From the NCBI RefSeq assembly GCF_047249845.1, contig NZ_JBKTWO010000007.1:21615-85614 (forward strand): a DNA stretch of 64,000 nucleotides, read 5' to 3'. This DNA comes from Thomasclavelia sp047249845. Lineage in GTDB: Bacteria > Bacillota_I > Bacilli_A > Erysipelotrichales > Coprobacillaceae. This document shows positions 33,177 through 42,253 of the stretch, in pieces. The number at the start of each line of letters is the position of its first letter. The first letter of the stretch is position 1. Under the pieces are notes generated by a model that had not been told where the DNA came from, did no database searches, and saw only the letters and a list, made by a program, of their open reading frames with translations. Made by a program: the position numbers and the translations under genes.

Positions 33177-34076
33177 ATGAAAATTGAAAGATTATTATCT
33201 ATTATCATACTATTGTTAGACAAACAAATTATTTCTGCAAACACATTAGCTAAAAACTTTGAAGTATCAAAAAGGACAATATACCGTGATATTGAAACAT
33301 TAGAATATGCGGGATTTCCAATTATCTCATATCCTGGGATTAATGGGGGTTTTGGACTACTTGATACTTTTAAAATACACTCATTTACGTTTAGTGATTA
33401 TGAAAAACAAAAAATAATGAACGCTTTGCAAGTACAAGAACAGTTATTACCATTCCAAGAGTCAACATCTAATATTCATAGTAAATTAAAAGTAATTCAT
33501 GATATACCTGTTAAAATTCCCAATATGACATTGACTTCTGCTACTTTACATAATCCAATTGTAGAAAAACAAACAAACGCAAAGTTAAAAGAACTATATT
33601 CTGCACTGACAAATCATCAAAAAGTAAAGGTTACATATATTACAGCCAATGGAGATTTTTCAAATAGAATCATTCTTCCTCAAGAATTAGTATTACAAAA
33701 TGGCAGTTGGTATCTCAAAGCCTATTGTGAATTAAGAAAAGACATTCGCTTGTTTAAAATTACAAGAATTCGTAAACTTGAAGTATTGCAAATATTTTTT
33801 GATGTTGATATCCCGTCTTCTGAAAGAAAAAATGATGTAGAAATAGAAATCCAATTATCTTTTACAAAAAGATCATTAGGAAAACTGTATGATTTCTTTT
33901 TAGATGAGCAAATGAAGATTGATGAAAATAATGTATTTGTAAATTTTAAGTATTCAAAAAATCATAATATTATTCCATTTCTACTGATGTTTGGAAGTGA
34001 GGTTAAAGTAATTTATCCAGAATATGTAAAAAAACAACATATTCAATGGGTCGAAAAGATGCAAAAAATCTACTAA
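33177..34076 (+). CDS. WYL-domain transcriptional regulator (YafY/DeoR-type)
   Basis: 299 residues. N-terminal helix-turn-helix RLLSIIILLLDKQIISANTLAKNFEVSKRTIYRDIETLEYAGFPIISYPGINGGFGL (about 4-62), then the WYL domain with QNGSWYLKAYCELRKDIRLFKITRIRKLEV (WYL, about 175-210) and a C-terminal WCX extension ending IQWVEKMQKIY. WYL domains sense ligands such as nucleic acids or small molecules. The GyrI-like gene 93 bp downstream is the likely partner. 32880-33170 before it holds only scraps. Confidence 0.92.
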   Translation: MKIERLLSIIILLLDKQIISANTLAKNFEVSKRTIYRDIETLEYAGFPIISYPGINGGFGLLDTFKIHSFTFSDYEKQKIMNALQVQEQLLPFQESTSNIHSKLKVIHDIPVKIPNMTLTSATLHNPIVEKQTNAKLKELYSALTNHQKVKVTYITANGDFSNRIILPQELVLQNGSWYLKAYCELRKDIRLFKITRIRKLEVLQIFFDVDIPSSERKNDVEIEIQLSFTKRSLGKLYDFFLDEQMKIDENNVFVNFKYSKNHNIIPFLLMFGSEVKVIYPEYVKKQHIQWVEKMQKIY

Positions 34077-34168
34077 GTTAAAATCACTGACATAATGGTG
34101 TCAACATTTCCATGATAAGATAAGAACAGGTGTGTAAATATCTAAATATAAAATCAAGGAGAGTAATC

Positions 34169-34549
34169 ATGGAAAAAATAATTATTAAAGGTAAAAGAAT
34201 AAGGACAAATAATACAACGCTAGAAGGAGTCATGGATTTATGGCAAGAAATCACAACCTTACAACTATCAGGAGATATATATGCTATCTATTCGAATTAT
34301 GAGTCAAATTATTCAGGAGATTATGATTTGCTAATAGGGAGTGAATCATGTGATTTACCTGACTCTATTGAACTTGCTAATTGTCAGTATATAGAGATTC
34401 CGGTAGATGGGAATTCTATTGAAAATGTAGGTAAAACTTGGCAGAAAATCTGGTCAAATACTGAGATTGAAGCGAAACGTACATACCAAACTGACTTTGA
34501 AAAATATGGTCAGGATGGTAGTATTATGATATATCTATCAATTAAGTAA
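34169..34549 (+). CDS. GyrI-like small-molecule-binding protein
   Basis: 126 residues from the ATG after caaggagag. One GyrI-like/effector-binding domain: GVMDLWQEITTLQLSGDIYAIYSNYESNYSGDYDLLIGSES, then CQYIEIPVDG and IWSNTEIEAKRTYQTDFEKYGQDGSIMIYLSIK. Stand-alone members sequester or hydrolyse toxic compounds, or inhibit gyrase. It is usual to find such genes after a WYL/YafY regulator, as here. The terminator at 34554-34591 closes the unit. Confidence 0.87.
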   Translation: MEKIIIKGKRIRTNNTTLEGVMDLWQEITTLQLSGDIYAIYSNYESNYSGDYDLLIGSESCDLPDSIELANCQYIEIPVDGNSIENVGKTWQKIWSNTEIEAKRTYQTDFEKYGQDGSIMIYLSIK

Positions 34550-34553
34550 ATAT

Positions 34554-34591
34554 AAAAAACTCCATTGTTGAATTAGACATTGGAGTTTTTT
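34554..34591 (+). terminator. Terminator after GyrI-like gene
   Basis: aaaaactcca and tggagttttt arms with T-run. The following 34600-35313 has no gene I can support; a 27-codon frame at 35039-35122 (EIKNHKEQLNILKDICNSI) lacks a start codon and looks like a scrap. Confidence 0.75.
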
Positions 34592-35313
34592 AGTAAGGTT
34601 ATAAATATTAGATTTGATTTAATTACTAGCAATTGATACAGTTTTTAAAATAATAATTTTTAACTTAGTAGTATAAATTATGTAGTAGAAAGAGTTGTTT
34701 TTATATCATATTTTAATTAGCTTTTTTAACTACAGATGTTTTTGGCACATATCTTTATTTCATTTTCATAGACTTTAAAGTTCTTTTGAAATAATATATA
34801 GAATATCTGAAGATAACTAAAAATGATATAAATCTATTTTTTGTATTTTATAGATGCTGCTTTTGGTTATAAAAATCTCTAAAATTATAAAGTAGTTATT
34901 TTTTATAATTTAAAAAGTTTGCTATATGATAATAAAGTTATTCTTCTAAGACTAGTATCGTATCTAGCTTTCAATACAGTATGTATAAAGAGGGATTGTC
35001 TTTATAAATAAATTATAATTTAGAAACAAGAGGGGGAGATTGAAATTAAAAACCATAAAGAACAGCTGAACATTTTAAAAGACATTTGTAATAGTATTAC
35101 AGAAACTGATAAATTTATATGAAGTTTTAAAATATTTTATACATAAATGATTAAGGAAGTTTGTTTTAGCGGATTTATCTATTGATATCTGTTACAAAAG
35201 TATTTCAACATGCAGATGTCTAAAATTAGAATGATATAGGTGGTACAGCAAGGAGTGTTTAAGCCAAATATGAATTCCAATTATCAACTAAGAAAAAACT
35301 AGGAGGAGAAAAA

Positions 35314-35787
35314 ATGAATGTACCATTTTATATAGAAAAAAGAGAGCTTTCGAGTTGTAGGTTATCTAATCAAAAAGGTGAAGGAAAAAGGGCGATTCCA
35401 GAACATTGGTCTTATATACAAAAAAATAAACTTGAAGAATTATTATTTGCATTAACAAATTATGATCCTTATGGATTATTAGGAATAAATATCTATAATA
35501 CTGATTTCTCAGACTCTAAAAAATTTGAGTATATAAAAGCTGTTGCAAGAAATTTGATTTAGTTGATGACCTTGTGAGTATATCCTTACAGCAATGACTT
35601 AGGCAGTATTTCTATGTACTAAGGAAACGATTGGTAAAACAGGAGCACAGGCGATTATAAAATGGTTACCTAAAAAACTACTAAATAAAGGTTATATTAC
35701 TGGTAAAATGAAATCTGAAGCACCAGATATTGAGCATTATGGAAAGGTGGAGATGTTGAAGTATGGATAGCAGTAAAAAAGAAATAA
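35314..35787 (+). pseudogene. Decayed GyrI-like domain gene
   Basis: An open 82-codon start (MNVPFYIEKRELSSCRL...AIPEHWSYIQKNKLEELLFAL, then YGLLGINIYNTDF...FEYIKAVA) has the first half of a GyrI-type domain and a good ggaggag site. Reading frame is then lost. The second half reappears as QAIIKWLPKKLLNKGYITGKM...EAPDIEHYG and, after a shift, DVEVWIAVKKK, the typical C-terminal strand. At least two frameshifts. It precedes a decayed copy of the Cys-rich partner seen at 1014-1487. Confidence 0.68.
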
Positions 35788-35795
35788 AATTAGTA

Positions 35796-36080
35796 GTTAT
35801 TTATGATAAATAAGAAAATCTAATTTTTTACATTATGAATTATTCAAACAAGGATGTATAATAGAAATCAAACAGGCTAAAAGTGGTTTTATGATTGCCT
35901 ATTTAATTAATAAAAAGGCAACAAACTATGTATTTTATAAGAAATTCTAGTTCATATTTATGGAATCCGTATTAAGGAATACGAAAGTAAGTTGCTGGCT
36001 GAAATGATTCATATAACTTATATGGTATATTTAAAAGTATGACTTTATATTGAAAAATAAGTATTATCAAAAATGTTAAA
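35796..36080 (+). pseudogene. Decayed paralogue of the Cys-rich partner protein (1014-1487)
   Basis: HYELFKQGCIIEIKQAKSGFMIAYLINKKATNYVFYKK parallels the intact gene's LINNNCKCDIKSAKSGYLVSYILKDNKRT. After stops, KNKYYQKC parallels its DDQIYQKC. Several stops and shifts. This shows the GyrI-domain/Cys-rich pair occurred twice in the window. Confidence 0.65.
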
Positions 36081-36244
36081 ATAGTATACTTGTATTTTTA
36101 ATTTGTTATCAGTAATTCATATGTTGGTAGTATAGCAATATATACAAATTTATCATTCAATTGAAACAAATGATTAAAAGATGATAAATTAAAAGCATAA
36201 GTCTTAGAGTTAGAAATTATTTATAGTAGAGGAGAAATTAGAAT

Positions 36245-36703
36245 ATGCAAGATTTTTATGATGCGCTGACAAGTGTAAAGAAAAATATTACAGTACCCGA
36301 AGAATTTAATTATTTTGGAAAACTTATTGGCAGTTGGAAAATTAACTATATTGATAACAATAATTCTTGCAAAATTGAAGGTGAGTGGCATTTTTCATGG
36401 GTTCTTGAAGGAATGGCAATTCAAGATGTTATTATCTTACCAAATTATGAATATGGAACATCAATTCGTATTTACAATCCCGATACACATGCATGGGACG
36501 TGGCTTATGGTTACACAGGAAAAATAATACGACTTGAGGCAAGAAAACAAGATGATATGATAGTTCTTACATACATTGATGATGAAAGAAGAAAATGGGT
36601 TTTTACTAAGATAGAGGATAATCGTTTTCACTGGCAAAATATCACAGTAAAAAATAATGGAGAATGGCATATTAATGTGGATATGTATGCTGAACGTATT
36701 TAA
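36245..36703 (+). CDS. DUF1579-like beta-barrel protein
   Basis: 152 residues. FNYFGKLIGSWKINYIDNNNSCKIEGEWHFSWVLEGMAIQDVIILPN and the strand-rich IRIYNPDTHAWDVAYGYTGKIIRLEARKQDDMIVLTY resemble the DUF1579 lipocalin-like fold (GxW near the N-terminus, W.VLEG). No catalytic motif is visible; such proteins may bind hydrophobic ligands. Weak ribosome site (gaggaga). Isolated between decayed stretches; 36704-37034 contains no gene. Confidence 0.65.
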   Translation: MQDFYDALTSVKKNITVPEEFNYFGKLIGSWKINYIDNNNSCKIEGEWHFSWVLEGMAIQDVIILPNYEYGTSIRIYNPDTHAWDVAYGYTGKIIRLEARKQDDMIVLTYIDDERRKWVFTKIEDNRFHWQNITVKNNGEWHINVDMYAERI

Positions 36704-37034
36704 TAAGTATAAGTTACAATATAGTGAGTTTGCTAAGCGACAATATATTTTAACTTTAACTTGTTTTTATGCCAAATATATTTATTTATATGGGGAGTAA
36801 TTTATGAATTAAAAAAAGATATGTGATAAAATTATTTTAATCAAAAGAATTTATGACTTGAGAATATTATAAAGAAGTTGATGTGAGGACAGATTCTAGT
36901 GAAGAGGATGTAAATAATGCTATAGTGATAGGGAAAAGATGTTATTAAAAATATATCCAAATTAATATTTGTAAAACATTAATTTTAAAGACGGTTATAA
37001 ATAAGATGAAAGATATTTTAATGGAGATTTAGTT

Positions 37035-37463
37035 ATGATAATTAGAGAAGTAAATACTGAAGATGCACAAGATATTTATGATTTATATTTAGAAGTTATG
37101 AATTATAATTATCCTGTAAAAAGAATCAAAGAAATGATTAATATTGTGTGTAAGGATAATTGTAATTATGTTTTTGTTGCGGTCGATAATCTTAAAGTAG
37201 TCGGTATTATCGAAGTAGTTATTAAATATAGTATTCATAAGAATCCCTATTTGATTGTTAATACACTTGCTGTTCGTTCAAAGTATCAAGGTAGAGGAAT
37301 TGGAAGTCAATTACTTTATTATACTGAAGAATTTTCCAAGATAAAAGGATTATCTAGTATTATACTTGGATCACAATTCAAGCGTGTTGATGCGCATCAA
37401 TTTTATTTGAATAATGCCTATAAAATTATTAAAGAACATAAAATATTTGAGAAAAAATTATAA
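37035..37463 (+). CDS. GNAT-family N-acetyltransferase
   Basis: 142 residues covering a complete GNAT fold: MIIREVNTEDAQDIYDLYLEVM, strand 4 YLIVNTLAVRSKYQGRGIGSQLLYYTEEFSKIKG (RGIGSQ is the acetyl-CoA pyrophosphate loop), and RVDAHQFYLNNAYKIIKEHKIFEKKL at the end. It resembles aminoglycoside/small amine acetyltransferases, but the acceptor is unknown. Start after ggagattta. Confidence 0.88.
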   Translation: MIIREVNTEDAQDIYDLYLEVMNYNYPVKRIKEMINIVCKDNCNYVFVAVDNLKVVGIIEVVIKYSIHKNPYLIVNTLAVRSKYQGRGIGSQLLYYTEEFSKIKGLSSIILGSQFKRVDAHQFYLNNAYKIIKEHKIFEKKL

Positions 37464-37703
37464 CTATATTAACGAAGAAATGTATTGAATCAAATTTTAA
37501 TTATAAAAAGAACAGACAAAGATTTAGAGAATTTAAAATAGTTTGAGTTTAATTCATTTTAATAATATTGATGGGGATGATATAAGTTATGTTGATTATA
37601 TTTATAACTGTGACATCAATGGATTAAGTATTTTTTAACAGATTATTTGATGTAAATTATCTTAAAATATATTGACCATTATGAATGTGTATGTTATTGT
37701 TAT

Positions 37704-37719
37704 ATCGAAAAATATAGAT
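37704..37719 (+). promoter_or_regulatory. ArsR operator upstream of arsR
   Basis: Imperfect palindrome atcga-N6-tagat, 14 bp before the arsR start. It matches the perfect atcga-N6-tcgat at 38065. 37464-37703 otherwise holds no gene. Confidence 0.65.
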
Positions 37720-37732
37720 GTGAGGTGATTTG

Positions 37733-38011
37733 ATGAACAAACAGTTTGATCAAGAAACTAAGATTTTTAAAGCATTTTGTGATCCAAATCGATTAAAAAT
37801 ATTAAATATTTTAAAATCTGGTGAACACTGTGCATGTAAATTGTTAGAGATCTTAGATGTTGGGCAATCGACTTTATCACATCATATGAAACTGTTAGTT
37901 GATGCTGGAATAGTAAATGTCAGAAAAGATGGGAAGTGGTCTCATTATTCCTTATCTGAAGATGGTATACAGTTTTTGATTGAATATTTACAACAGTTAA
38001 AAGCAGATTAA
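37733..38011 (+). CDS. arsR: ArsR-family metalloregulator
   Basis: 92 residues. Winged helix: FKAFCDPNRLKILNILKSGEHCACKLLEILDVGQSTLSHHMKLLVDAGIVNVRKDGKWSHYSL. The CAC at the start of the recognition region fits the ELCVCDL-type arsenite site (Cys pair in alpha 3). It would leave DNA on binding As(III) or Sb(III). ATG is one codon after an alternative TTG; gaggtga precedes. Controls itself and the permease operon, whose operators match. Confidence 0.92.
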   Translation: MNKQFDQETKIFKAFCDPNRLKILNILKSGEHCACKLLEILDVGQSTLSHHMKLLVDAGIVNVRKDGKWSHYSLSEDGIQFLIEYLQQLKAD

Positions 38012-38025
38012 TAGTTGTTTAAAAA

Positions 38026-38047
38026 TGCCACCATTGAATTGGTGGCA
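38026..38047 (+). terminator. Hairpin between arsR and permease gene
   Basis: tgccacca/tggtggca, 8-bp perfect stem. Only a weak T content follows on plus, so termination may be partial. Confidence 0.45.
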
Positions 38048-38064
38048 ATAAATAAAATTAATAC

Positions 38065-38080
38065 ATCGAAATATATCGAT
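38065..38080 (+). promoter_or_regulatory. Second ArsR operator, before the permease gene
   Basis: Perfect palindrome atcga-aatata-tcgat directly upstream of the aaggagg of the permease gene. With the site before arsR it indicates that the two transcription units are both controlled by ArsR. Confidence 0.7.
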
Positions 38081-38094
38081 ATAAGGAGGATGCT

Positions 38095-39099
38095 ATGAAT
38101 CAAATTTGGCTATTTTTCCAAAATCAAATTCTTGGAATGATATGGTTAAATGAGTTGATTGGAATAATTTTGAATAGTATAGGTTTAAAGGTAGAAGCAA
38201 GCTTAGGAGGAATGTTACAGTTTTTTATTTATGATACAATTAAAATTTTTATATTATTAGCAGTATTAATTTATATTATTTCATATATACAAAGTTATTT
38301 CCCACCAGAAAAAACAAAAAAGATATTAGGAAGATTCCATGGTATTTGGGCAAATATAATTGGAGCATTACTTGGTACAGTAACACCATTTTGTAGCTGT
38401 TCATCCATTCCTATTTTTATGGGTTTTACAAGTGCCGGGTTACCACTAGGGGTTACTTTTTCGTTTTTAATATCATCACCAATGGTTGATTTAGGATCAC
38501 TGGTGTTATTGATGAGTATATTTGGGTGGAAGGTGGCTGTTACATATGTAATAGTTGGATTAATTATATCTATTGTTGGAGGAACACTGATTGAGAAGTT
38601 TCATATGGAAGATCAGGTAGCAGATTTTATTAAACAGGCAGGTAATGTTGAGATAGATTCGATTAACCTAACAACAAAGGATAGAAGAAATTATGCTAAA
38701 GAGCAGGTTCTAGAAACAGTTAAGAAAGTATCCGCTTATATATTTATAGGAGTTGCTATTGGAGCGATTATTCATAACTTGATACCAGAACACTGGATTG
38801 AGTCGATATTGGGGGGGAATAATTTTTATTCAGTTCCACTTGCTACTGTGGTAGGCGTACCTATGTATGCTGATATATTTGGAACTATTCCAGTAGCAGA
38901 AAGTTTATTATTAAAAGGAGCAGGATTGGGAACTGTTTTATCATTTATGATGGCGGTTACAACTTTATCTTTGCCATCAATGATTATGTTATCAAAAGTA
39001 ATAAAGAGGAAATTAATGATTATTTTTATAACAATAGTAACAAGTGGAATTATACTGATAGGATTTATGTTTAATATATTTTCATTTCTATTTATATAA
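38095..39099 (+). CDS. ArsP/SO_0444-type permease (metalloid or metal efflux)
   Basis: 334 residues with about eight to ten membrane helices. Signature loop TPFCSCSSIPIFMGFTSAGLPLGVTFSFLISSPMVD (conserved Cys pair) and the second repeat VPMYADIFGTIPVAESLLLKGAGLGTVLSFMMAVTTLSLPSMIMLSKV. ArsP proteins export trivalent organoarsenicals; close relatives export other metal ions. Its place behind an ArsR operator and before arsC supports arsenic efflux. Starts after aaggagga. Confidence 0.88.
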   Translation: MNQIWLFFQNQILGMIWLNELIGIILNSIGLKVEASLGGMLQFFIYDTIKIFILLAVLIYIISYIQSYFPPEKTKKILGRFHGIWANIIGALLGTVTPFCSCSSIPIFMGFTSAGLPLGVTFSFLISSPMVDLGSLVLLMSIFGWKVAVTYVIVGLIISIVGGTLIEKFHMEDQVADFIKQAGNVEIDSINLTTKDRRNYAKEQVLETVKKVSAYIFIGVAIGAIIHNLIPEHWIESILGGNNFYSVPLATVVGVPMYADIFGTIPVAESLLLKGAGLGTVLSFMMAVTTLSLPSMIMLSKVIKRKLMIIFITIVTSGIILIGFMFNIFSFLFI

Positions 39100-39111
39100 A
39101 AGGAGACTGTT

Positions 39112-39360
39112 ATGGCAAATGTTGTAGACTTAAATGTGATAGAGGAGATTAATCAATTATTAAAAGATAAAGGGTTATTGTATTCAATTGATTCAGTTGG
39201 GGAGATGTTCAGGATTACAAATAAGACAACATGGTAAGCTGCAATGTAGTGAAGAAATTATTGTAACTATAAATAAGTATCTTAAAGATAAATGGATGCG
39301 TGTTATACTAGAAAAGATAATCTATTGTTATTGGATATTTCTTCAAAGTTTGATTTTTAA
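39112..39360 (+). pseudogene. Frameshifted small gene of the arsenic operon
   Basis: MANVVDLNVIEEINQLLKDKGLLYSIDSVG then continues in another frame as RCSGLQIRQHGKLQCSEEIIVTINKYLKDKWMRVI and in a third as KDNLLLLDISSKFDF. Together they make a normal-looking 80-residue Cys-containing protein interrupted by two single-base shifts. The start has an aggagact site, so transcription/translation control remains. Function unknown; it is of a type seen beside such permeases. Confidence 0.65.
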
Positions 39361-39379
39361 TAAAAGGAGAGTTGTGTAA

Positions 39380-39715
39380 ATGAAATTGTTTAAAAGAAAA
39401 GAAAAAAACTGTTGTCATTTTAAATGTGATAATGAGAGTATGAAAAAAGTATTAAAAAAGAAAGAAGAAGGTTCGAAAATAAGGATTTTAGGTTCTGGTT
39501 GTGCTAAGTGTACTTCTTTAGAGCAAAATGTTAAACTAGCTTTAAATGAATTAGAAATGGAATCTAGTATAGACCATATTACAGATTTTGTGGAAATTTC
39601 TAGCTATGGGGTTATGACAACTCCTGCGCTTGTTGTAGATGGTAAAGTTGTTTCTTATGGAAAAGTATTAAGTAAAGATGAAGTGATTGGATTATTAAAA
39701 AATATAGGGTATTAA
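39380..39715 (+). CDS. Thioredoxin-like redox protein (TM0996/MTH895 family)
   Basis: 111 residues. A short Lys/Cys-rich N-terminus (KRKEKNCCHFKCDNES) is followed by KIRILGSGCAKCTSLEQNVKLALNELEMESSIDHITDFVEISSYGVMTTPALVVDGKVV. This is the redox-active disulfide protein 2 fold with a CAKC active site and cis-Pro TTPAL. It may reduce ArsC or carry metalloid in this operon. One base separates it from arsC. Confidence 0.9.
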   Translation: MKLFKRKEKNCCHFKCDNESMKKVLKKKEEGSKIRILGSGCAKCTSLEQNVKLALNELEMESSIDHITDFVEISSYGVMTTPALVVDGKVVSYGKVLSKDEVIGLLKNIGY

Positions 39716-39716
39716 A

Positions 39717-40100
39717 ATGAAGAAGAAAATTGTATTTGTATGTGTTCATAATTCGTGTAGATCTCAGATTGCTGAAGCATTGGGCAAAAAATTTTTATCA
39801 AATCGATATGAGTTTTATTCTTGTGGTACAGAAATAAAACCGCAAATAAATCAAAAGGCAGTAAGAATTATTAAAGAATTATATGGAATTGATATGAAAA
39901 AGAATCAATATAGTAAACTTGTAAAAGATATACCTACAGCTGATATTGCTATATCGATGGGTTGTGATGTTAAATGCCCTTATATTGGAAAAGAGTTTGA
40001 TGATAACTGGATGATAGAAGATCCTTCTGATAAAGATGATGAGTATTTCAAGTTTGTTATTAAAAAAATTGAAGATAAAATAATGAAATTAGCTTATTAG
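39717..40100 (+). CDS. arsC: Arsenate reductase, low-molecular-weight phosphatase type
   Basis: 127 residues. P-loop VCVHNSCRSQIAEALGKKF (CX5R), redox cysteines in SMGCDVKCPYIGKEF, and the Asp-bearing DNWMIEDPSDKDDEYF. This pattern is that of thioredoxin-coupled ArsC, reducing As(V) to As(III). It is the last gene of the permease-thioredoxin-arsC unit. 40101-40285 is non-coding. Confidence 0.93.
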   Translation: MKKKIVFVCVHNSCRSQIAEALGKKFLSNRYEFYSCGTEIKPQINQKAVRIIKELYGIDMKKNQYSKLVKDIPTADIAISMGCDVKCPYIGKEFDDNWMIEDPSDKDDEYFKFVIKKIEDKIMKLAY

Positions 40101-40285
40101 TTATTATCTAGTTGTTACAAAAAAGGATAGTGATTTGTAAGTAAAGTATTTTTTATAATAGTCGATTTTATATTACTAAATTGATTTTATTTATGTAAAT
40201 AATTTTGTTTTTATATATTTATAAGTGATGTAATACTGTATAATAATAATTGATTAACAAATATGGTTTATAGTGAGGTATATTA

Positions 40286-41488
40286 ATGAATAAAAATAAT
40301 CCTAAAGTTACTATTTCTCAAGAAGGAGAAAAGTGGTTAGATAAAGGTCAAATGTGGATGTATAGGAACAATGTTGTTGATTTAGATGAATCAATAGAAA
40401 ATGGATCATTAGTAGATATTATAACTACTCAGGGCCGTTATATGGGAACAGGGTTCATATCAAAAAATAGTCATATTACAGTTCGAATTTTATCTAAAAA
40501 AAGTGATGAAATTTTTGATAAAGATTTCTTTAAAAAAAGAATACAATTTGCTTATGAGTACAGAAAAACGTTAGAAGAAGAAAATATAACAAATTGTAGA
40601 TTGATTTTTGGTGAAGCTGATAAATTACCAGGGTTAACCGTTGATAGATATAATGATATATTGGTATGTCAGATTAGTTCATATGGTTTAGAGAAAATAA
40701 AAGATATGATATATAATTTATTACTTGAGGTACTAAAAGAAGATAATCAAGATGTTAAGGGAATATATGAGAGAAATGATATTAATGTTCGTTTAAAAGA
40801 GGGGTTACCTTTAGAAAAGGGATATTGGAAAAATATTAATCTACCAACTACTACGATAATAAATGAAAATGGTATTAGGTTACATGTTGATGTAGAAAAT
40901 GGACAAAAGACAGGATACTTTTTAGATCAAAAAGCTAACCGGGTATTATTAAGGAAAATGGCTCATGGAAAAAAAGTTTTAGATTGTTTTAGTCATACAG
41001 GTGGATTTGCTTTAAATGCGGCTTATGGAAAAGCAAAAAAGGTAGTGGCTGTAGATGTATCACAAACGGCTTTAAACCAGGGGTATGAAAATGCTAAGCT
41101 AAATAATTTAGAAAATAAGATTTCATTTGTTAAAGATGATGTTTTTAAATATTTAGATACTTGTAAAGTTGGTGAATATGATATAATTGTCTTAGACCCT
41201 CCAGCTTTTACAAAATCTAGAAGAACTATTGAACATGCCTATAATGGTTATAAAAAAATTAATATGAAAGCAATGAAACTTTTAGAAAAAGGTGGTTATT
41301 TAATTACATGTAGCTGCTCTCGTTTTATGGAAACTGCTAATTTTGAAAAAATGTTAAGAGAATCAGCACAGGAAGCAGGAGTTATATTGAAACAAGTTTC
41401 TGTTACCCAACAAAATCATGACCATCCAATTTTATGGACAATGGAAGAAACATCATATTTAAAATTCTTTATATTCCAGATAGTCTGA
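40286..41488 (+). CDS. RlmI-like 23S rRNA (cytosine-C5) methyltransferase
   Basis: 400 residues. An N-terminal PUA domain (KVTISQEGEKWLDKGQMWMYRNNVV...LVDIITTQGRYMGTGFISKNSHITVRIL, about 5-75) precedes a Rossmann methyltransferase. SAM motif: VLDCFSHTGGFALNAAYGKAKKVVAVDVSQ; catalytic strand DIIVLDPPAFTKSRRT; and ITCSCSRFM, where the TCSCS cysteine suggests C5-cytosine chemistry. GEADKLPGLTVDRYNDILVCQ is family-typical. It is probably an rRNA large-subunit methyltransferase. Confidence 0.9.
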   Translation: MNKNNPKVTISQEGEKWLDKGQMWMYRNNVVDLDESIENGSLVDIITTQGRYMGTGFISKNSHITVRILSKKSDEIFDKDFFKKRIQFAYEYRKTLEEENITNCRLIFGEADKLPGLTVDRYNDILVCQISSYGLEKIKDMIYNLLLEVLKEDNQDVKGIYERNDINVRLKEGLPLEKGYWKNINLPTTTIINENGIRLHVDVENGQKTGYFLDQKANRVLLRKMAHGKKVLDCFSHTGGFALNAAYGKAKKVVAVDVSQTALNQGYENAKLNNLENKISFVKDDVFKYLDTCKVGEYDIIVLDPPAFTKSRRTIEHAYNGYKKINMKAMKLLEKGGYLITCSCSRFMETANFEKMLRESAQEAGVILKQVSVTQQNHDHPILWTMEETSYLKFFIFQIV

Positions 41489-41507
41489 AAAATAATATTG
41501 ATTTATT

Positions 41508-41538
41508 ACACAGTATGATTTTGATATACTGTGTTTTT
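41508..41538 (+). terminator. Terminator after RlmI-like gene
   Basis: acacagtat and atactgtgt arms, then T-run. Confidence 0.75.
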
Positions 41539-41572
41539 ATATTATAATAATAAAAAGTTTAGGAGCAGAATA

Positions 41573-42244
41573 ATGGCTAAAGATAATTTAACACCAATAA
41601 ATGTTAAAGAATATGATAGTGAAATAAAGAGTGTGATTCCCTACTATGAAGAATTTCATAAACAAACAATCAGTGTAATAAAAAATATGAGATTTATGGA
41701 AATAAATTGGTTAGATTTAGGATGCGGAACTGGGACTTTAGCTAATAAAGCTAAAGATGTATTTCCAAAAGGACACTTTGTAATGGCTGATCCATCAGAA
41801 AAAATGTTAGAAAGAGCACGTATAAATAATAAAACTTTAAAAGCAAAATATCTTAATTGTGGTTCTGAAACAATTGAATTTAATAATCAATTTAATGTCG
41901 TTACAACAATTCAGGTGCATCACTATTTACAAATGGATGTTCGAAAAAAAGCAACTAAAAATATTTATCAAGCATTATGTTTGGGCGGAATATATATTAC
42001 ATTTGAAAATGTTGTACCGGAGTCCAAGGAAATAACAAGTTTTGAATTGCAGCGTTGGGGAATGTATCAGCAAGAACATGGTAAATCTGTAAATGAAGTA
42101 GAAAATCATCTTTCTAGATGTGGCGTTAACTATTTTCCATTAAGTATTAATGAGCATATTAAATTATTAAAATCGATTGGTTTTACATTAGTTCATGTCT
42201 TTTGGTATAGCTTTATGCAGGTAGGAATATATGCAATTAAATAA
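41573..42244 (+). CDS. Class I SAM-dependent methyltransferase
   Basis: 223 residues from ATG after aggagcag; upstream extension lies in the terminator. SAM motif NWLDLGCGTGTLANKAKDVFPKGHFVMADPSEKMLERAR, then FNVVTTIQVHHYLQMDVRKKATKNIYQALCLGGIYITFE. Small-molecule type (UbiE/ubiquinone-like fold); the substrate cannot be assigned. A broken MmcQ-like gene follows after 9 bp. Confidence 0.9.
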   Translation: MAKDNLTPINVKEYDSEIKSVIPYYEEFHKQTISVIKNMRFMEINWLDLGCGTGTLANKAKDVFPKGHFVMADPSEKMLERARINNKTLKAKYLNCGSETIEFNNQFNVVTTIQVHHYLQMDVRKKATKNIYQALCLGGIYITFENVVPESKEITSFELQRWGMYQQEHGKSVNEVENHLSRCGVNYFPLSINEHIKLLKSIGFTLVHVFWYSFMQVGIYAIK

Positions 42245-42253
42245 AGTTATTAT

